Assembly (NCBI GenBank): GCA_964035575.1 | Contig: OZ037877.1 | Span: 1,364,001 to 1,428,000 of the forward strand | Origin: Rhynchopus sp. YZ270_cl-10 | Lineage: Eukaryota; Euglenozoa; Diplonemea; Diplonemida; Diplonemidae | Direction of reading: 5' to 3' | Length of the DNA: 64,000 nucleotides | Shown here: in pieces, positions 40,298 through 52,570 of the stretch | Position numbering within the stretch: the stretch's first letter is position 1 | Layout: each line of letters opens with the position of its first letter | Translations under genes and position numbers: made by a program | The notes under the pieces: generated by a model | Database searches by the model: none | Told to the model about the DNA's origin: nothing | Seen by the model: the letters and a program-made list of their open reading frames with translations, nothing else

Positions 40298-40616
40298 ACG
40301 TTAGCATCACCTTCTGCAAACCCCAAAAAACACACATGATTCCCATCACACACAAGTGCTTGCTGCAACCCATTTGTATATCGCCTGCAAAACCATGTGT
40401 GCAACCATTTGTGGCACTGGTACCACATATACCCCTTCAGAAACCACTGTTGACTCTTATGAATATACTTGTGTAAGCCTATCACCTAAGCATATTCTGT
40501 GCAGACCCTTCCCAGTGACCAATAGGTTAGGTACGAAAAAGCGACCATATTTAGGACACTGGAAGAAGGCTTCCCAGTTCACGTTGGAGCTTAGAACATT
40601 GTAGAGAAAAAAGGCA

Positions 40617-40733
40617 ACCAACGATTTCTAAAGCTACAGTTTCTGTACTTCATTGGTATGGAAGCATGAAGATTACTCTTCTCACACAACTTTGTCAAAA
40701 CATGGCCAGCCTCGAAAGAGACTGGCCTTTTTT
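40617..40733 (+). ncRNA. SL RNA: Spliced-leader RNA gene A2
   Basis: Exon 40617-40655, donor GTATGG. Box ends at 40575. The terminal hairpin has one mismatch (GGCCAGCCTC). This unit has no counterpart in copy B. Confidence 0.9.
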
Positions 40734-41053
40734 ACGTTAGCACGATTGTCTTTGTGCACAAGAAGCCAAAACCCAAAAACACACCCAATTCACACCTGAC
40801 CTAATGCACAAGTGCTTACTGCACCCCATTTTTATATCGCCTGCAAAACCATATTTGTGACACTTGTTCCCCTTCAGAAGCCACTGTTGACTCTGTCGAA
40901 TATCCTTCTGTAGGATCACACTTAAGGATATTTTTATGTAGAACCTTCACAGTGACCAAGATGTCAGGTACGAAAAAGCAACCGTATTATAGACATTGGC
41001 AGAAGGCTTCCCAGAACAAGTGGGTACCTAGAACATTGTAGAGAAAAAGGGCA

Positions 41054-41170
41054 ACCAACGATTTCTAAAGCTACAGTTTCTGTACTTCATTGGTATGGAA
41101 GCATGAAGATTACTCTTCTCACACAACTTTGTCAAAACATGGCCAGTTTCGAAAGAGACTGGCCTTTTTT
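41054..41170 (+). ncRNA. SL RNA: Spliced-leader RNA gene A3
   Basis: Exon 41054-41092, donor GTATGG, terminal hairpin then T6. Box ends at 41012. Confidence 0.93.
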
Positions 41171-41472
41171 ACGTTAACATCACCTTGTGCAAACCCAAAA
41201 AACACACATGATTCCCATGTTCTTCGAATATTTTGGTGATTAGGATATGTGTAATGCTCAGATTAAATTGTACGACCACGCAATTGACTCAAATGAGCCC
41301 AAATATCCCGTATTCCCAAGATTTTTGGACTTTCGAGCACATTGGGCATCCTTAGGTATGTTTATAAGCCACTCTACGGCTATGTTAGAAAAAAAACCCA
41401 CCATAATAATGATACATATGGCATGATTCCCAGAACATGTTGGCACTTAGAACATTGTAGAGAAAAAGGGCA

Positions 41473-41589
41473 ACCAACGATTTCTAAAGCTACAGTTTCT
41501 GTACTTCATTGGTATGGAAGCATGAAGATTATTCTTCTCACACAACTTTGTCAAAACATGGCCAGTTTCGAAAGAGACTGGCCTTTTTT
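41473..41589 (+). ncRNA. SL RNA: Spliced-leader RNA gene A4
   Basis: Exon 41473-41511, donor GTATGG. Box CATGATTCCC ends at 41431. A satellite monomer lies upstream at about 41240-41320. Confidence 0.93.
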
Positions 41590-41663
41590 ACGTTAACACG
41601 ATCGTCTTGTGCACAAGAAGCAAAAAAACCCACACAACAACAGCAGAAGTTTAGAACCACATT

Positions 41664-41703
41664 CAGACCCTGACCCAACTCCAACAAGGGGCCCCTGTCT
41701 TGT
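41664..41703 (+). promoter_or_regulatory. Pol III-type upstream promoter block of U6
   Basis: CAGACCCTGACCCAACTCC then CCCCTGTCTTGT; its last base is 24 nt before the U6 start. Confidence 0.75.
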
Positions 41704-41726
41704 CAACCACCTTGTGCATATATACT

Positions 41727-41836
41727 GGACCCCAGAAATGGGACATCCGTTAAAATTGGATCGATACAGAGAAGATTAGCATGGTCCCTGCGCAAGGATG
41801 ACACGCATTAATCGAGAAAGTATCAACTTTTTTTTT
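41727..41836 (+). ncRNA. U6: U6 snRNA (copy A)
   Basis: Core of the spliceosome. Contains ATACAGAGAAGATTAGCATGG with the invariant ACAGAGA and AGC boxes, then CCCTGCGCAAGGATGACACGC, and ends in T9. The 5' hairpin is GGACCCCAGAAATGGG. Start chosen from the GG 24 nt after the promoter block, with a CATATATA just upstream. Confidence 0.97.
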
Positions 41837-42051
41837 GTCCCCCGGATCACACGTATTTTTTACACTGGTGTCTTCTTCATGCTTCCCAGACCAACACATA
41901 TGTGCAGACATACCCATCACCCACAGGTGGCAAGTGGCAGGCTGCAGTAACCCATTGAAATATTGGTTTCAAAAAACGACCATATGCTTTATGCTACTGG
42001 CATGCTTCCCTGAGCACATACATGTCGAAAGCTGTGTAGAGAAAAAGAGCA

Positions 42052-42168
42052 ACCAACGATTTCTAAAGCTACAGTTTCTGTACTTCATTGGTATGGAAGC
42101 ATGAAGATTACTCTTCTCACACAACTTTGTCAAAACATGGCCGGTTTCGAAAGAGACTGGCCTTTTTT
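42052..42168 (+). ncRNA. SL RNA: Spliced-leader RNA gene A5
   Basis: Exon 42052-42090, donor GTATGG. Box CATGCTTCCC at 42001-42010. The terminal hairpin has A to G (GGCCGGTTTC), which keeps pairing as G-U. Confidence 0.93.
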
Positions 42169-42255
42169 ACGTTAGCATGATTGTCTTTGTGTGTCTTTGT
42201 GCAAAGCAAAAAAAAAACACACACAAGAAGTGAGGATCTTCAAAACCACGTTTTT

Positions 42256-42292
42256 GACCTGACCCACCTCCAACTAGACAACCCTGTCTTGT
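42256..42292 (+). promoter_or_regulatory. Pol III-type upstream promoter block of 7SL
   Basis: CCTGACCCACCTCCAACTAG then ACCCTGTCTTGT; last base 24 nt before the predicted 7SL start. Confidence 0.75.
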
Positions 42293-42315
42293 ATTCCGAC
42301 AATATGGTATCTATT

Positions 42316-42630
42316 GAGCCGGGATGTGTTGGCTGCATCCTGAAACCCCTAGCTTCTGGGGGGGCAAGCTTCTCCAGAACTGGGCACTCTTTGAGGTGGA
42401 CCAAAGGCACCTTCAACTTCTGTGTTGATGTGTTGTCCGTGTTAGTCTACTGTCCTGTTTGCGGCCTTGGTGTAAACCAGGGCAACAATCAGAGTGAAAT
42501 GGGGTGAACCGGGCCAGGCTGGTCTCACAGAGCAGCTCATAACTCCTGCAGTGGACAGTTCAAGGATCGCAGCACAGAGCAGAGTGAGGGTGTTTCCAAC
42601 TCAATGGCTTGAACTGGAGAAGCGTTTCTT
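42316..42630 (+). ncRNA. 7SL: 7SL (SRP) RNA (copy A)
   Basis: RNA scaffold of the signal recognition particle. Helix 8 is diagnostic: GGGGTGAACCGGGCCAGG at 42501-42518, followed by AGAGCAGCTCATAACTCC on the other side. Helix 6 has a GTAA tetraloop (GGTGTAAACC). The long helix 5 is visible as CTTCTCCAG near 42368 pairing with CTGGAGAAG near 42614. The Alu-domain start GAGCCGGGATGTGTTGGC matches the human GCCGGGCGCGGTGGC style. A T-run follows at 42629. Confidence 0.9.
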
Positions 42631-42793
42631 TTTTACATTTTTCCATGTGAACATTGTTTCCACATCACCATACACATGTGTTGTTGATACACCCCACCAC
42701 GTTGCCCAGACCATTCCTACCCACATTATTCACCACAAGTGGCATGTTTACCAGCACATGTTGGTGCTTAGAGCAATGTTAAGAAAAAGGGCA

Positions 42794-42911
42794 ACCAACG
42801 ATTTCTAAAGCTACAGTTTCTGTACTTCATTGGTATGGAAGCATGAAGATTATATTCTTCTCACACAACTTTGTCAAACATGGCCAGCCTCGAAAGAGAC
42901 TGGCCTTTTTT
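42794..42911 (+). ncRNA. SL RNA: Spliced-leader RNA gene A6
   Basis: Exon 42794-42832, donor GTATGG. Upstream box is weaker (CATGTTTACC, ends 42752) but has the same 42-nt spacing. Confidence 0.92.
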
Positions 42912-42967
42912 ACGTCACCATGAGAAAAAACATTCACACATATGATGCATGTACAAAGTGTGTGTCA

Positions 42968-43003
42968 CCCTGACCCACCTCCAACAAGACAACCCTGTCT
43001 TGT
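42968..43003 (+). promoter_or_regulatory. Pol III-type upstream promoter block
   Basis: ACCCTGACCCACCTCCAAC then ACCCTGTCTTGT; last base 24 nt before the RNA at 43027. Confidence 0.75.
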
Positions 43004-43026
43004 TTTCCCATACTCTCCCTATGTTT

Positions 43027-43351
43027 GGGTGCTAAGTTAGTGTGCTACTTCGAAACCAAACAACTCGTTCAGCAACAGCTAAAACTTGAAAAGACCTTTC
43101 TATTTAAGAAAATTCTTTACAATTTTTATGATGCGGTCCTGCTGTTGGGCCTGATATGGCCCAAGGCGGAACTACTTTCATATGATGTAAATCCCGTACG
43201 TTCGTACAGAATATTACCCATGATGATTATTCTTACATTAGCGTGTAACACTAATTCTGACTGCGTTCTATTTCACACTTCAAATATTAGAACTGGATGT
43301 GGGGCTGCCAGTTTACTGGTGGTCCCGATCCAGCACACAACGCAAGCACCC
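43027..43351 (+). ncRNA. Conserved structured RNA of unknown identity (copy A)
   Basis: 325 nt between GGGTGCT (43027) and AGCACCC (43345-43351), followed by T6. Nested stem GTGTGCT/AGCACAC. The apical hairpin TTGGGCC/GGCCCAA becomes GCGGGCC/GGCCTGC in the paralogue at 25828, so pairing is kept while bases change. Blocks such as TCACACTTCAAATATTAGAA and GGTGGTCCCGATCCAGC are identical between paralogues. Confidence 0.8.
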
Positions 43352-43607
43352 TTTTTTATATTTTCCCACCCAGCACCCCCCCTGTGTCTGTGTTGTTGCC
43401 TAAGCATCGCCTTTTACAGGCTTCCTTGCAGGGAGTGTTCGGTCAAGTGATAGTGATGAAGAAGGACAGGGGCGAGTTTTCTCGTGAAATGCTTTGAAGC
43501 CTCTGACATTGAGAGGCTCGCTCCGACCTCTGTTTTTAATAACCCACATCACAGTGGTAACCACTGTGTATGTATGGTATGTATGGTATGTTTGTTTTTG
43601 TTTTGTT

Positions 43608-43803
43608 AAAAAAGAGGGTATGCCACTCCTGGATGTTGTGCAGCTCCAGGGCAACATGTGTGAACGGACCAGGTTGCCCTGGCGACCCGTCACCCCAATG
43701 AGAAATTGCGTTAATATCATCAGTGCACAAGGCACTGTATCAGATATTAAGCTGATAAGAACAGATAATACACTTGATCTTAGCCAAAAGGCCGAGAAGG
43801 TAT
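43608..43803 (-). ncRNA. U2: U2 snRNA (copy A)
   Basis: Starts ATACCTTCTCGGCCTTTTGG and continues with the conserved AAGATCAAGTGTATTATCTG and TTCTTATCAGC. The branch-site recognition sequence reads GTATTA instead of GTAGTA. CAATTTCTC may be the Sm site; a CCAGGGCAAC/TTGCCCTGG stem-loop follows and the gene ends in a T-run. The SL-type box (rc of 43845-43854) ends 42 nt before the start. Confidence 0.96.
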
Positions 43804-43844
43804 GACTTCTTTTTAGTCCATACCGAATTCGACACCCATGTACA

Positions 43845-43854
43845 GGGAAGCATG
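43845..43854 (-). promoter_or_regulatory. SL/snRNA-type upstream box of U2
   Basis: CATGCTTCCC on the minus strand, 42 nt before the U2 start. Confidence 0.75.
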
Positions 43855-44175
43855 ATTATGATCAATATTACTAGGAAACAACAAGGCAAGCAGATTACAC
43901 ACCCATGTCACAGGGAAGTAAGTGAAGGTGATGATCAATCTTATTAGTAAAAACAAGGCCGCCGAAGCAGCTACACAAATTGCCAATGTGGCAACGCCGA
44001 AGCGGCCCATGGCGGGAATTGGGTAGTTTTCAACCAGCAATCTCTCCACAGCGTCCCTATTTGGTCATTGCTTATGGAATTATCCCGAGCGCAAGAATAC
44101 CTCCTTTTCTCCCAGTCGTGTCACAAAGCTATGTCCACAGGGAAGTGTGTTGGGGTGGTAACATATAGACACCAC

Positions 44176-47100
44176 GTAAAACTGTAAAAATGACGAAAAT
44201 CGGAAAAATGACGATTTTTTGGTCAAAATATTTTTCACAGAAAATCGAATTTTACTATTAAGATTGGCTTTGGGCATGACCCAGTAAGGTTACTATGGGC
44301 CCCATGGGACATATACACCCGAATACCAGGCCGTATTTTCAAAAAGTTGATAATCCCAGTATATGGTATGGCCCTGTGGTACGAAATTTTTGGCCGAAAA
44401 AATCGACCAAAAAATCGTCATTTTTGGGGGTCACGGTGACAAAAAGTTGCATTTTTTCACGAAAAATGGTCGGAATGTGACTTGAATGGGCTCTAATGGG
44501 TATATTATGCACATAACATACCTAAATTATGTCGATATTTCACCGGCGGAGCCGAAAAAATCGATTTTCAGGGTGTGCAAAACTGTAAAAATGACGAAAA
44601 TCGGAAAAATGACGATTTTTTGGTCAAAATATTTTTCACAGAAAATCGAATTTTACTATTAAGATTGGCTTTGGGCATGACCCAGTAAGGTTACTATGGG
44701 CCCCATGGGACATATACACCCGAATACCAGGCCGTATTTTCAAAAAGTTGATAATCCCAGTATATGGTATGGCCCTGTGGTACGAAATTTTTGGCCGAAA
44801 AAATCGACCAAAAAATCGTCATTTTTGGGGGTCACGGTGACAAAAAGTTGCATTTTTTCACGAAAAATGGTCGGAATGTGACTTGAATGGGCTCTAATGG
44901 GTATATTATGCACATAACATACCTAAATTATGTCGATATTTCACCGGCGGAGCCGAAAAAATCGATTTTCAGGGTGTGCAAAACTGTAAAAATGACGAAA
45001 ATCGGAAAAATGACGATTTTTTGGTCAAAATATTTTTCACAGAAAATCGAATTTTACTATTAAGATTGGCTTTGGGCATGACCCAGTAAGGTTACTATGG
45101 GCCCCATGGGACATATACACCCGAATACCAGGCCGTATTTTCAAAAAGTTGATAATCCCAGTATATGGTATGGCCCTGTGGTACGAAATTTTTGGCCGAA
45201 AAAATCGACCAAAAAATCGTCATTTTTGGGGGTCACGGTGACAAAAAGTTGCATTTTTTCACGAAAAATGGTCGGAATGTGACTTGAATGGGCTCTAATG
45301 GGTATATTATGCACATAACATACCTAAATTATGTCGATATTTCACCGGCGGAGCCGAAAAAATCGATTTTCAGGGTGTGCAAAACTGTAAAAATGACGAA
45401 AATCGGAAAAATGACGATTTTTTGGTCAAAATATTTTTCACAGAAAATCGAATTTTACTATTAAGATTGGCTTTGGGCATGACCCAGTAAGGTTACTATG
45501 GGCCCCATGGGACATATACACCCGAATACCAGGCCGTATTTTCAAAAAGTTGATAATCCCAGTATATGGTATGGCCCTGTGGTACGAAATTTTTGGCCGA
45601 AAAAATCGACCAAAAAATCGTCATTTTTGGGGGTCACGGTGACAAAAAGTTGCATTTTTTCACGAAAAATGGTCGGAATGTGACTTGAATGGGCTCTAAT
45701 GGGTATATTATGCACATAACATACCTAAATTATGTCGATATTTCACCGGCGGAGCCGAAAAAATCGATTTTCAGGGTGTGCAAAACTGTAAAAATGACGA
45801 AAATCGGAAAAATGACGATTTTTTGGTCAAAATATTTTTCACAGAAAATCGAATTTTACTATTAAGATTGGCTTTGGGCATGACCCAGTAAGGTTACTAT
45901 GGGCCCCATGGGACATATACACCCGAATACCAGGCCGTATTTTCAAAAAGTTGATAATCCCAGTATATGGTATGGCCCTGTGGTACGAAATTTTTGGCCG
46001 AAAAAATCGACCAAAAAATCGTCATTTTTGGGGGTCACGGTGACAAAAAGTTGCATTTTTTCACGAAAAATGGTCGGAATGTGACTTGAATGGGCTCTAA
46101 TGGGTATATTATGCACATAACATACCTAAATTATGTCGATATTTCACCGGCGGAGCCGAAAAAATCGATTTTCAGGGTGTGCAAAACTGTAAAAATGACG
46201 AAAATCGGAAAAATGACGATTTTTTGGTCAAAATATTTTTCACAGAAAATCGAATTTTACTATTAAGATTGGCTTTGGGCATGACCCAGTAAGGTTACTA
46301 TGGGCCCCATGGGACATATACACCCGAATACCAGGCCGTATTTTCAAAAAGTTGATAATCCCAGTATATGGTATGGCCCTGTGGTACGAAATTTTTGGCC
46401 GAAAAAATCGACCAAAAAATCGTCATTTTTGGGGGTCACGGTGACAAAAAGTTGCATTTTTTCACGAAAAATGGTCGGAATGTGACTTGAATGGGCTCTA
46501 ATGGGTATATTATGCACATAACATACCTAAATTATGTCGATATTTCACCGGCGGAGCCGAAAAAATCGATTTTCAGGGTGTGCAAAACTGTAAAAATGAC
46601 GAAAATCGGAAAAATGACGATTTTTTGGTCAAAATATTTTTCACAGAAAATCGAATTTTACTATTAAGATTGGCTTTGGGCATGACCCAGTAAGGTTACT
46701 ATGGGCCCCATGGGACATATACACCCGAATACCAGGCCGTATTTTCAAAAAGTTGATAATCCCAGTATATGGTATGGCCCTGTGGTACGAAATTTTTGGC
46801 CGAAAAAATCGACCAAAAAATCGTCATTTTTGGGGGTCACGGTGACAAAAAGTTGCATTTTTTCACGAAAAATGGTCGGAATGTGACTTGAATGGGCTCT
46901 AATGGGTATATTATGCACATAACATACCTAAATTATGTCGATATTTCACCGGCGGAGCCGAAAAAATCGATTTTCAGGGTGTGCAAAACTGTAAAAATGA
47001 CGAAAATCGGAAAAATGACGATTTTTTGGTCAAAATATTTTTCACAGAAAATCGAATTTTACTATTAAGATTGGCTTTGGGCATGACCCAGTAAGGTTAC

Positions 47101-47797
47101 TATGGGCCCCATGGGACATATACACCCGAATACCAGGCCGTATTTTCAAAAAGTTGATAATCCCAGTATATGGTATGGCCCTGTGGTACGAAATTTTTGG
47201 CCGAAAAAATCGACCAAAAAATCGTCATTTTTGGGGGTCACGGTGACAAAAAGTTGCATTTTTTCACGAAAAATGGTCGGAATGTGACTTGAATGGGCTC
47301 TAATGGGTATATTATGCACATAACATACCTAAATTATGTCGATATTTCACCGGCGGAGCCGAAAAAATCGATTTTCAGGGTGTGCAAAACTGTAAAAATG
47401 ACGAAAATCGGAAAAATGACGATTTTTTGGTCAAAATATTTTTCACAGAAAATCGAATTTTACTATTAAGATTGGCTTTGGGCATGACCCAGTAAGGTTA
47501 CTATGGGCCCCATGGGACATATACACCCGAATACCAGGCCGTATTTTCAAAAAGTTGATAATCCCAGTATATGGTATGGCCCTGTGGTACGAAATTTTTG
47601 GCCGAAAAAATCGACCAAAAAATCGTCATTTTTGGGGGTCACGGTGACAAAAAGTTGCATTTTTTCACGAAAAATGGTCGGAATGTGACTTGAATGGGCT
47701 CTAATGGGTATATTATGCACATAACATACCTAAATTATGTCGATATTTCACCGGCGGAGCCGAAAAAATCGATTTTCAGGGTGTGCAAAACTGTAAA
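44176..47797. repeat. 401-bp tandem repeat, 9 units (copy B)
   Basis: Nine near-identical units in register at 401 bp. All share CACGGTGACAAAAAG, a base not present in either copy-A unit. Short AT-rich frames repeated in it are not genes. Confidence 0.95.
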
Positions 47798-50700
47798 AAT
47801 CACCAAAATCCCAAAAATCACGATTTTTTTTCAAAAATATTTTTTTCAAAAAAATCGATTTTAAAATATTGGTTTGGCTTGTGCGGGGACCTGAATCTGG
47901 GGCAACATACCCTGTGGGACATACTGGGCCCGATGCAAGGCCGATTTTTCAAAAATATGGTTGCCCCGGTAGACGGTATGGCCCTGCAGGTCAGTGCATC
48001 GGGCCAAAAATCATGAAAAAATCATGATTTTGGGGTCTGGCACCCCATGGGCACATATATCTGGGGGTGTGAAATATGCATGGAATCGACCGATTGGGGG
48101 TGTTATAGGTCCTGGGGGCCCACATGGGCCATATTTCACGCTATTGGGTCACGGGAAAGTGATTTTGACATTTTTTCATCGATTTTAGCTGTGAGAACCC
48201 TTCAAAAACACTGATTTTGGGGTGTTTCTGAGACGGTACGCTATACCCAGGGTCATATTAGGTATTAGTCCGGTCGACTTTTTGAAAAAACGACCCCGCA
48301 ATGGACTCAGGGGTGCCAGATAGTGTATATGCACCAGAATGGATTCACGGGAAAAGTCAAAATTGGGTGTCAGATACATGCTGCCATAAGTGACGAATTT
48401 CAAAAGTTGAGATTTTTCGAAAATCAGGGTTCAGTACACGCTGTACCCAATCCTGGGGGCCAAAATTTTCAACTTTTTGAAAAAACGGGCGGTATATGGC
48501 CCTAAAGTGTCAAAATGAGTTAATTGCGACCTCGGACGGCCTCCGGAGATGAGTAGAAGTTTATTTACTGAAAAAAAAAGTCAAAACACAGGCAAAATCC
48601 CACCTTCCACAGGTACAGTCAAAACTTTTATCCAGATCTCATGTTTTTTCAAAAAATTTTAAATTGTTTTTATGACTAACACCTCCGAAATTTTTCCTGA
48701 TAAGATGGAATATGGTCCTGTCGTAGTATGCAGTGTGTTTGCAGGCAAAAATTTGCATTTTCTCGCCCCAGACATTTTTTTATACATAAAAGTGCATAAA
48801 GGGACCCCTGACCCTAAAATCCGGGTTCCAGCTTTTTGAAGGGGTCACCCTACAGGCCACCTCAAAAAGTTGGCCCGTAGGGCCAACTTTTTGAAAAAAC
48901 GGGGTTGCGATGTGTCCTGGGGGCCCGAAGGGCCCCCAGGACACATCGCTGGGAAAAAAATATTAGGTTTTTTGGGGTCTATATAGGGTTGCTGTGGGGG
49001 TCACATGGCCGAAAAATGGCCATTTTTGGCCTATTTTTGGCCATTTTTTTAAGGTAAAAAATCCACTTTTTTTTTGTACATCCCCTTGCCCCCGGTAAAA
49101 TTTACCAAACATATGGCCCTGTTGGACATACTGGGCCCATGAGTCGGTCGCTGCATCACCAAACTAGTTGCCCTATTTGCTAAAATCATGTTTTCAGGGT
49201 CAAAAATAGGGTGTTTTTTAGGGTCAAAAATAGGGTGTTTTTCAGGGGTATGTTAACCACGTATGTGTCTTAGGGACCAAATTTTCCAGGAATGTGAACC
49301 AATCGGGTCGCAATGGGTCCAGGGGGCCCGGAGGGCCCCCATGCAGGGAAAATTTGCAACAATCCTGGGCAATGCTGGGGGCCGATAGGGTGTGCCTATA
49401 CACGTGTTTTTACGTGTTTTTGGGCACTTTTCAGGATTTTCGAAAATTTTTGCAACACCAAAATCAAAAATTTCGGTCTAGGAGGCCCATATCTGGAAAA
49501 AATCGATATTCCAATGGCCTCATTGGGACATATTGGGCCCAGGACCCTATTTTCAGGTCCCAGGAAAAGCCAAAACAATAAAAAAAATAGCTCAGGCGAC
49601 CCCCAAAAATAGGCGAAAAACAGCCATTTTTAGGGTGTTTTTTAGGGGTATTTTTACACACACAAATTGTTTACCATAGCACACCCCCAGGCTGCCTCAA
49701 AATTTTATCTTTATTTGATTTTTCCAACCCACATAGGGGTATTGGAGGCACAACTTTCACCAAGCCTGGGGAATTCGGCACTGCACACACACAACTGAAA
49801 AAGGCAAAAATCACCTGTTTTTCAAGGTGTCGCAGGGTAAATGTTGTTCCTTAAAAACCAAATTTTTTCTAAAAAATCGGCCCTGCGGGTGAAAAAACGA
49901 CACTATGGGGGGTATTCCAGGGTGTGGGGGCCCCAAAAATCCGGTTTAAGACCACGAGAGGGTCCGAATACACACCTGAGAAGGTCCCGGGGAGTAAAAA
50001 AATGGCCATTTTTGGGGGGTCAAAATCTCACTTTTTGGGGGGATGTTTGTATACCCAGTACCGACCCACTAGCTGGGATGCCCAACTTTTCGCGAATATG
50101 GGGGCCCGTAGGGCCCCCGGGGCCCAGGGGGCCCAAAATATCGTGTTGCAGATGCCAGGAGAACATGTTTCAATATTTTGGATACATTTTTCCATAAGGT
50201 CATTTTCAAAAGCACTGATTTTAGGGGTATTGAGCGAGGTACCCATACCCATGGGTTATCCTATATATTAGTTTTCACTCGGATGTGAAAAAACGATGTC
50301 GCAATGGATTCAGGGGGCCCAAATAGGGTATATGGCCCAGGAAATTTTCAAAAAGTTGACCCAACCAGGTATACAGGCATACAAGCCGGTAGGTCAACAG
50401 ATAGGGTGTTTTCCGCACCCAAAATACGGGGTCATGACCATGTGGGTCAGACCTGAATTGATAAATGTTTCGCACAGGTTTTCGCGAATACCCCCTCTAT
50501 TCCGAATGCGCTACAAGAGTTTTAAATTTTTGGCTATTTAGATTCACTTTTAAAAACAAAATGGGTCTCCAGAACACACATGAGGTTCACATGTACCTCT
50601 ACAGAAACCTTGGTTTTGGTCGGATTTTGAGGCCAATTTTTGGGTTCCCACCAATTTCCTAGGGTATACTGGGATATTGCCCGTGTGTCCAAAAGTGATT

Positions 50701-51009
50701 TTTGGGGCCTTAGGACCCCGGAGAATCCATTTAACGGTCGTTTTTGCACCGGAAAGACCTATCTAGTACCCAAAAATCGAATTTTCATATTTTTGAAAAA
50801 GTGACCAAAAATCGACTTTTTTTGGTAACATTGTATGGCATAAATTATTCTACATAATGTGTGATGCTTGAATAAAAACTTACGACCCCATAATGTACTC
50901 GGAACTCACCCATGTAATTGTTGAGAAAAAAAAACTTTCCGAAAAAATGAAATTTCAACCCGAATATGCACATTTGGGTCATTTTACGGCTATGTAGGTC
51001 ATTTTGTAT
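47798..51009. other. Hairpin-rich non-coding region (copy B)
   Basis: Counterpart of 31302-34519 with only scattered substitutions; no gene. Confidence 0.75.
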
Positions 51010-51017
51010 GTGTTTTT
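51010..51017. other. Empty insertion site of the LINE found in copy A
   Basis: Single GTGTTTTT where copy A carries the 5197-bp element between two copies of this octamer. Confidence 0.88.
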
Positions 51018-51463
51018 CGATTATATAGGTGATTAGGATATGTGTGATGCTCAGATTAAATCGTAAGACCCCGCAATTGACTCAAATGTGCCCAAAAACC
51101 CTATATACCCAAGATTATTAACTTTTCCAGCATATTGGACATCCTTAGGTATGGTTATAAGCCATGATACGGCTATTGCTGGAAAAATAGCCATAAATTG
51201 TGGTTGGTATTGATTTCAGAAATTATGTGATGCTTAGATCATGCCATAGACGCTTTTAATGGATTCATATGAGCTCATACTACCCATATACCCCTTCAGA
51301 AGCCCCTTTTGACTCTTATGAATATCCTTATATAGGCTTCCACTTGTGCAGAACCTTCTCAGTGTACAAGATGTTAGGTACAAAAAAACCATCATATTTT
51401 TTACACTACTGGCATGCTTCCCAGGACACGTCTGTACTCAGAACGTTGTAGAGAAAAAAGGCA

Positions 51464-51580
51464 ACCAACGATTTCTAAAGCTACAGTTTCTGTACTTCAT
51501 TGGTATGGAAGCATGAAGATTATATCTTCTCACACAACTTTGTCAAACATGGCCAGTCTCGAAAGAGACTGGCCTTTTTT
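51464..51580 (+). ncRNA. SL RNA: Spliced-leader RNA gene B1
   Basis: Exon 51464-51502. Upstream half matches A1, downstream flank matches that after A2, so it is the single unit that A has in two. The terminal hairpin is perfect (GGCCAGTCTC/GAGACTGGCC). Confidence 0.93.
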
Positions 51581-51897
51581 ACGTTAGCATGATCGTCTTG
51601 TGCACAAGAAGCAAACCCAAAAACACACACGATTCACACATGACATAACACACAAGTGCTTACTGCACCCCATTTTTATATCGCCTGCAAAACCATATTT
51701 GTGACACTTGTTCCCCTTCAGAAGCCACTGTTGACTCTGTCGAATATCCTTCTGTAGGATCACACTTAAGGATATTTTTATGTAGAACCTTCACAGTGAC
51801 CAAGATGTCAGGTACGAAAAAGCAACCGTATTATAGACATTGGCAGAAGGCTTCCCAGAACAAGTGGGTACCTAGAACATTGTAGAGAAAAAGGGCA

Positions 51898-52014
51898 ACC
51901 AACGATTTCTAAAGCTACAGTTTCTGTACTTCATTGGTATGGAAGCATGAAGATTACTCTTCTCACACAACTTTGTCAAAACATGGCCAGTTTCGAAAGA
52001 GACTGGCCTTTTTT
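51898..52014 (+). ncRNA. SL RNA: Spliced-leader RNA gene B3
   Basis: Counterpart of A3; exon 51898-51936. Confidence 0.93.
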
Positions 52015-52316
52015 ACGTTAACATCACCTTGTGCAAACCCAAAAAACACACATGATTCCCATGTTCTTCGAATATTTTGGTGATTAGGATATGTGTAATG
52101 CTCAGATTAAATTGTACGACCACGCAATTGACTCAAATGAGCCCAAATATCCCGTATTCCCAAGATTTTTGGACTTTCGAGCACATTGGGCATCCTTAGG
52201 TATGTTTATAAGCCACTCTACGGCTATGTTAGAAAAAAAACCCACCATAATAATGATACATATGGCATGATTCCCAGAACATGTTGGCACTTAGAACATT
52301 GTAGAGAAAAAGGGCA

Positions 52317-52433
52317 ACCAACGATTTCTAAAGCTACAGTTTCTGTACTTCATTGGTATGGAAGCATGAAGATTATTCTTCTCACACAACTTTGTCAAAA
52401 CATGGCCAGTTTCGAAAGAGACTGGCCTTTTTT
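52317..52433 (+). ncRNA. SL RNA: Spliced-leader RNA gene B4
   Basis: Counterpart of A4; exon 52317-52355. Confidence 0.93.
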
Positions 52434-52570
52434 ACGTTAACACGATCGTCTTGTGCACAAGAAGCAAAAAAACCCACACAACAACAGCAGAAGTTTAGAA
52501 CCACATTCAGACCCTGACCCAACTCCAACAAGGGGCCCCTGTCTTGTCAACCACCTTGTGCATATATACT

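Larger units (their letters stand above)
30541..44175. repeat. Segmental duplication, copy A
   Basis: Directly adjacent to copy B (44176-55019). 31293-34527 matches 47783-51017 at a fixed offset of 16490, 39725 onward matches at 11285, and 40980-44175 matches at 10844. Differences are single bases, the 401-bp unit number, a 441-bp SL-unit gain in A and the LINE insertion in A. Confidence 0.93.

Noticed and set aside
44295-47688. A 61-codon open frame repeated nine times at 401-bp spacing
   Set aside because: It is the by-product of the tandem repeat; AT-rich, no coding bias, and all units identical at silent and non-silent sites.
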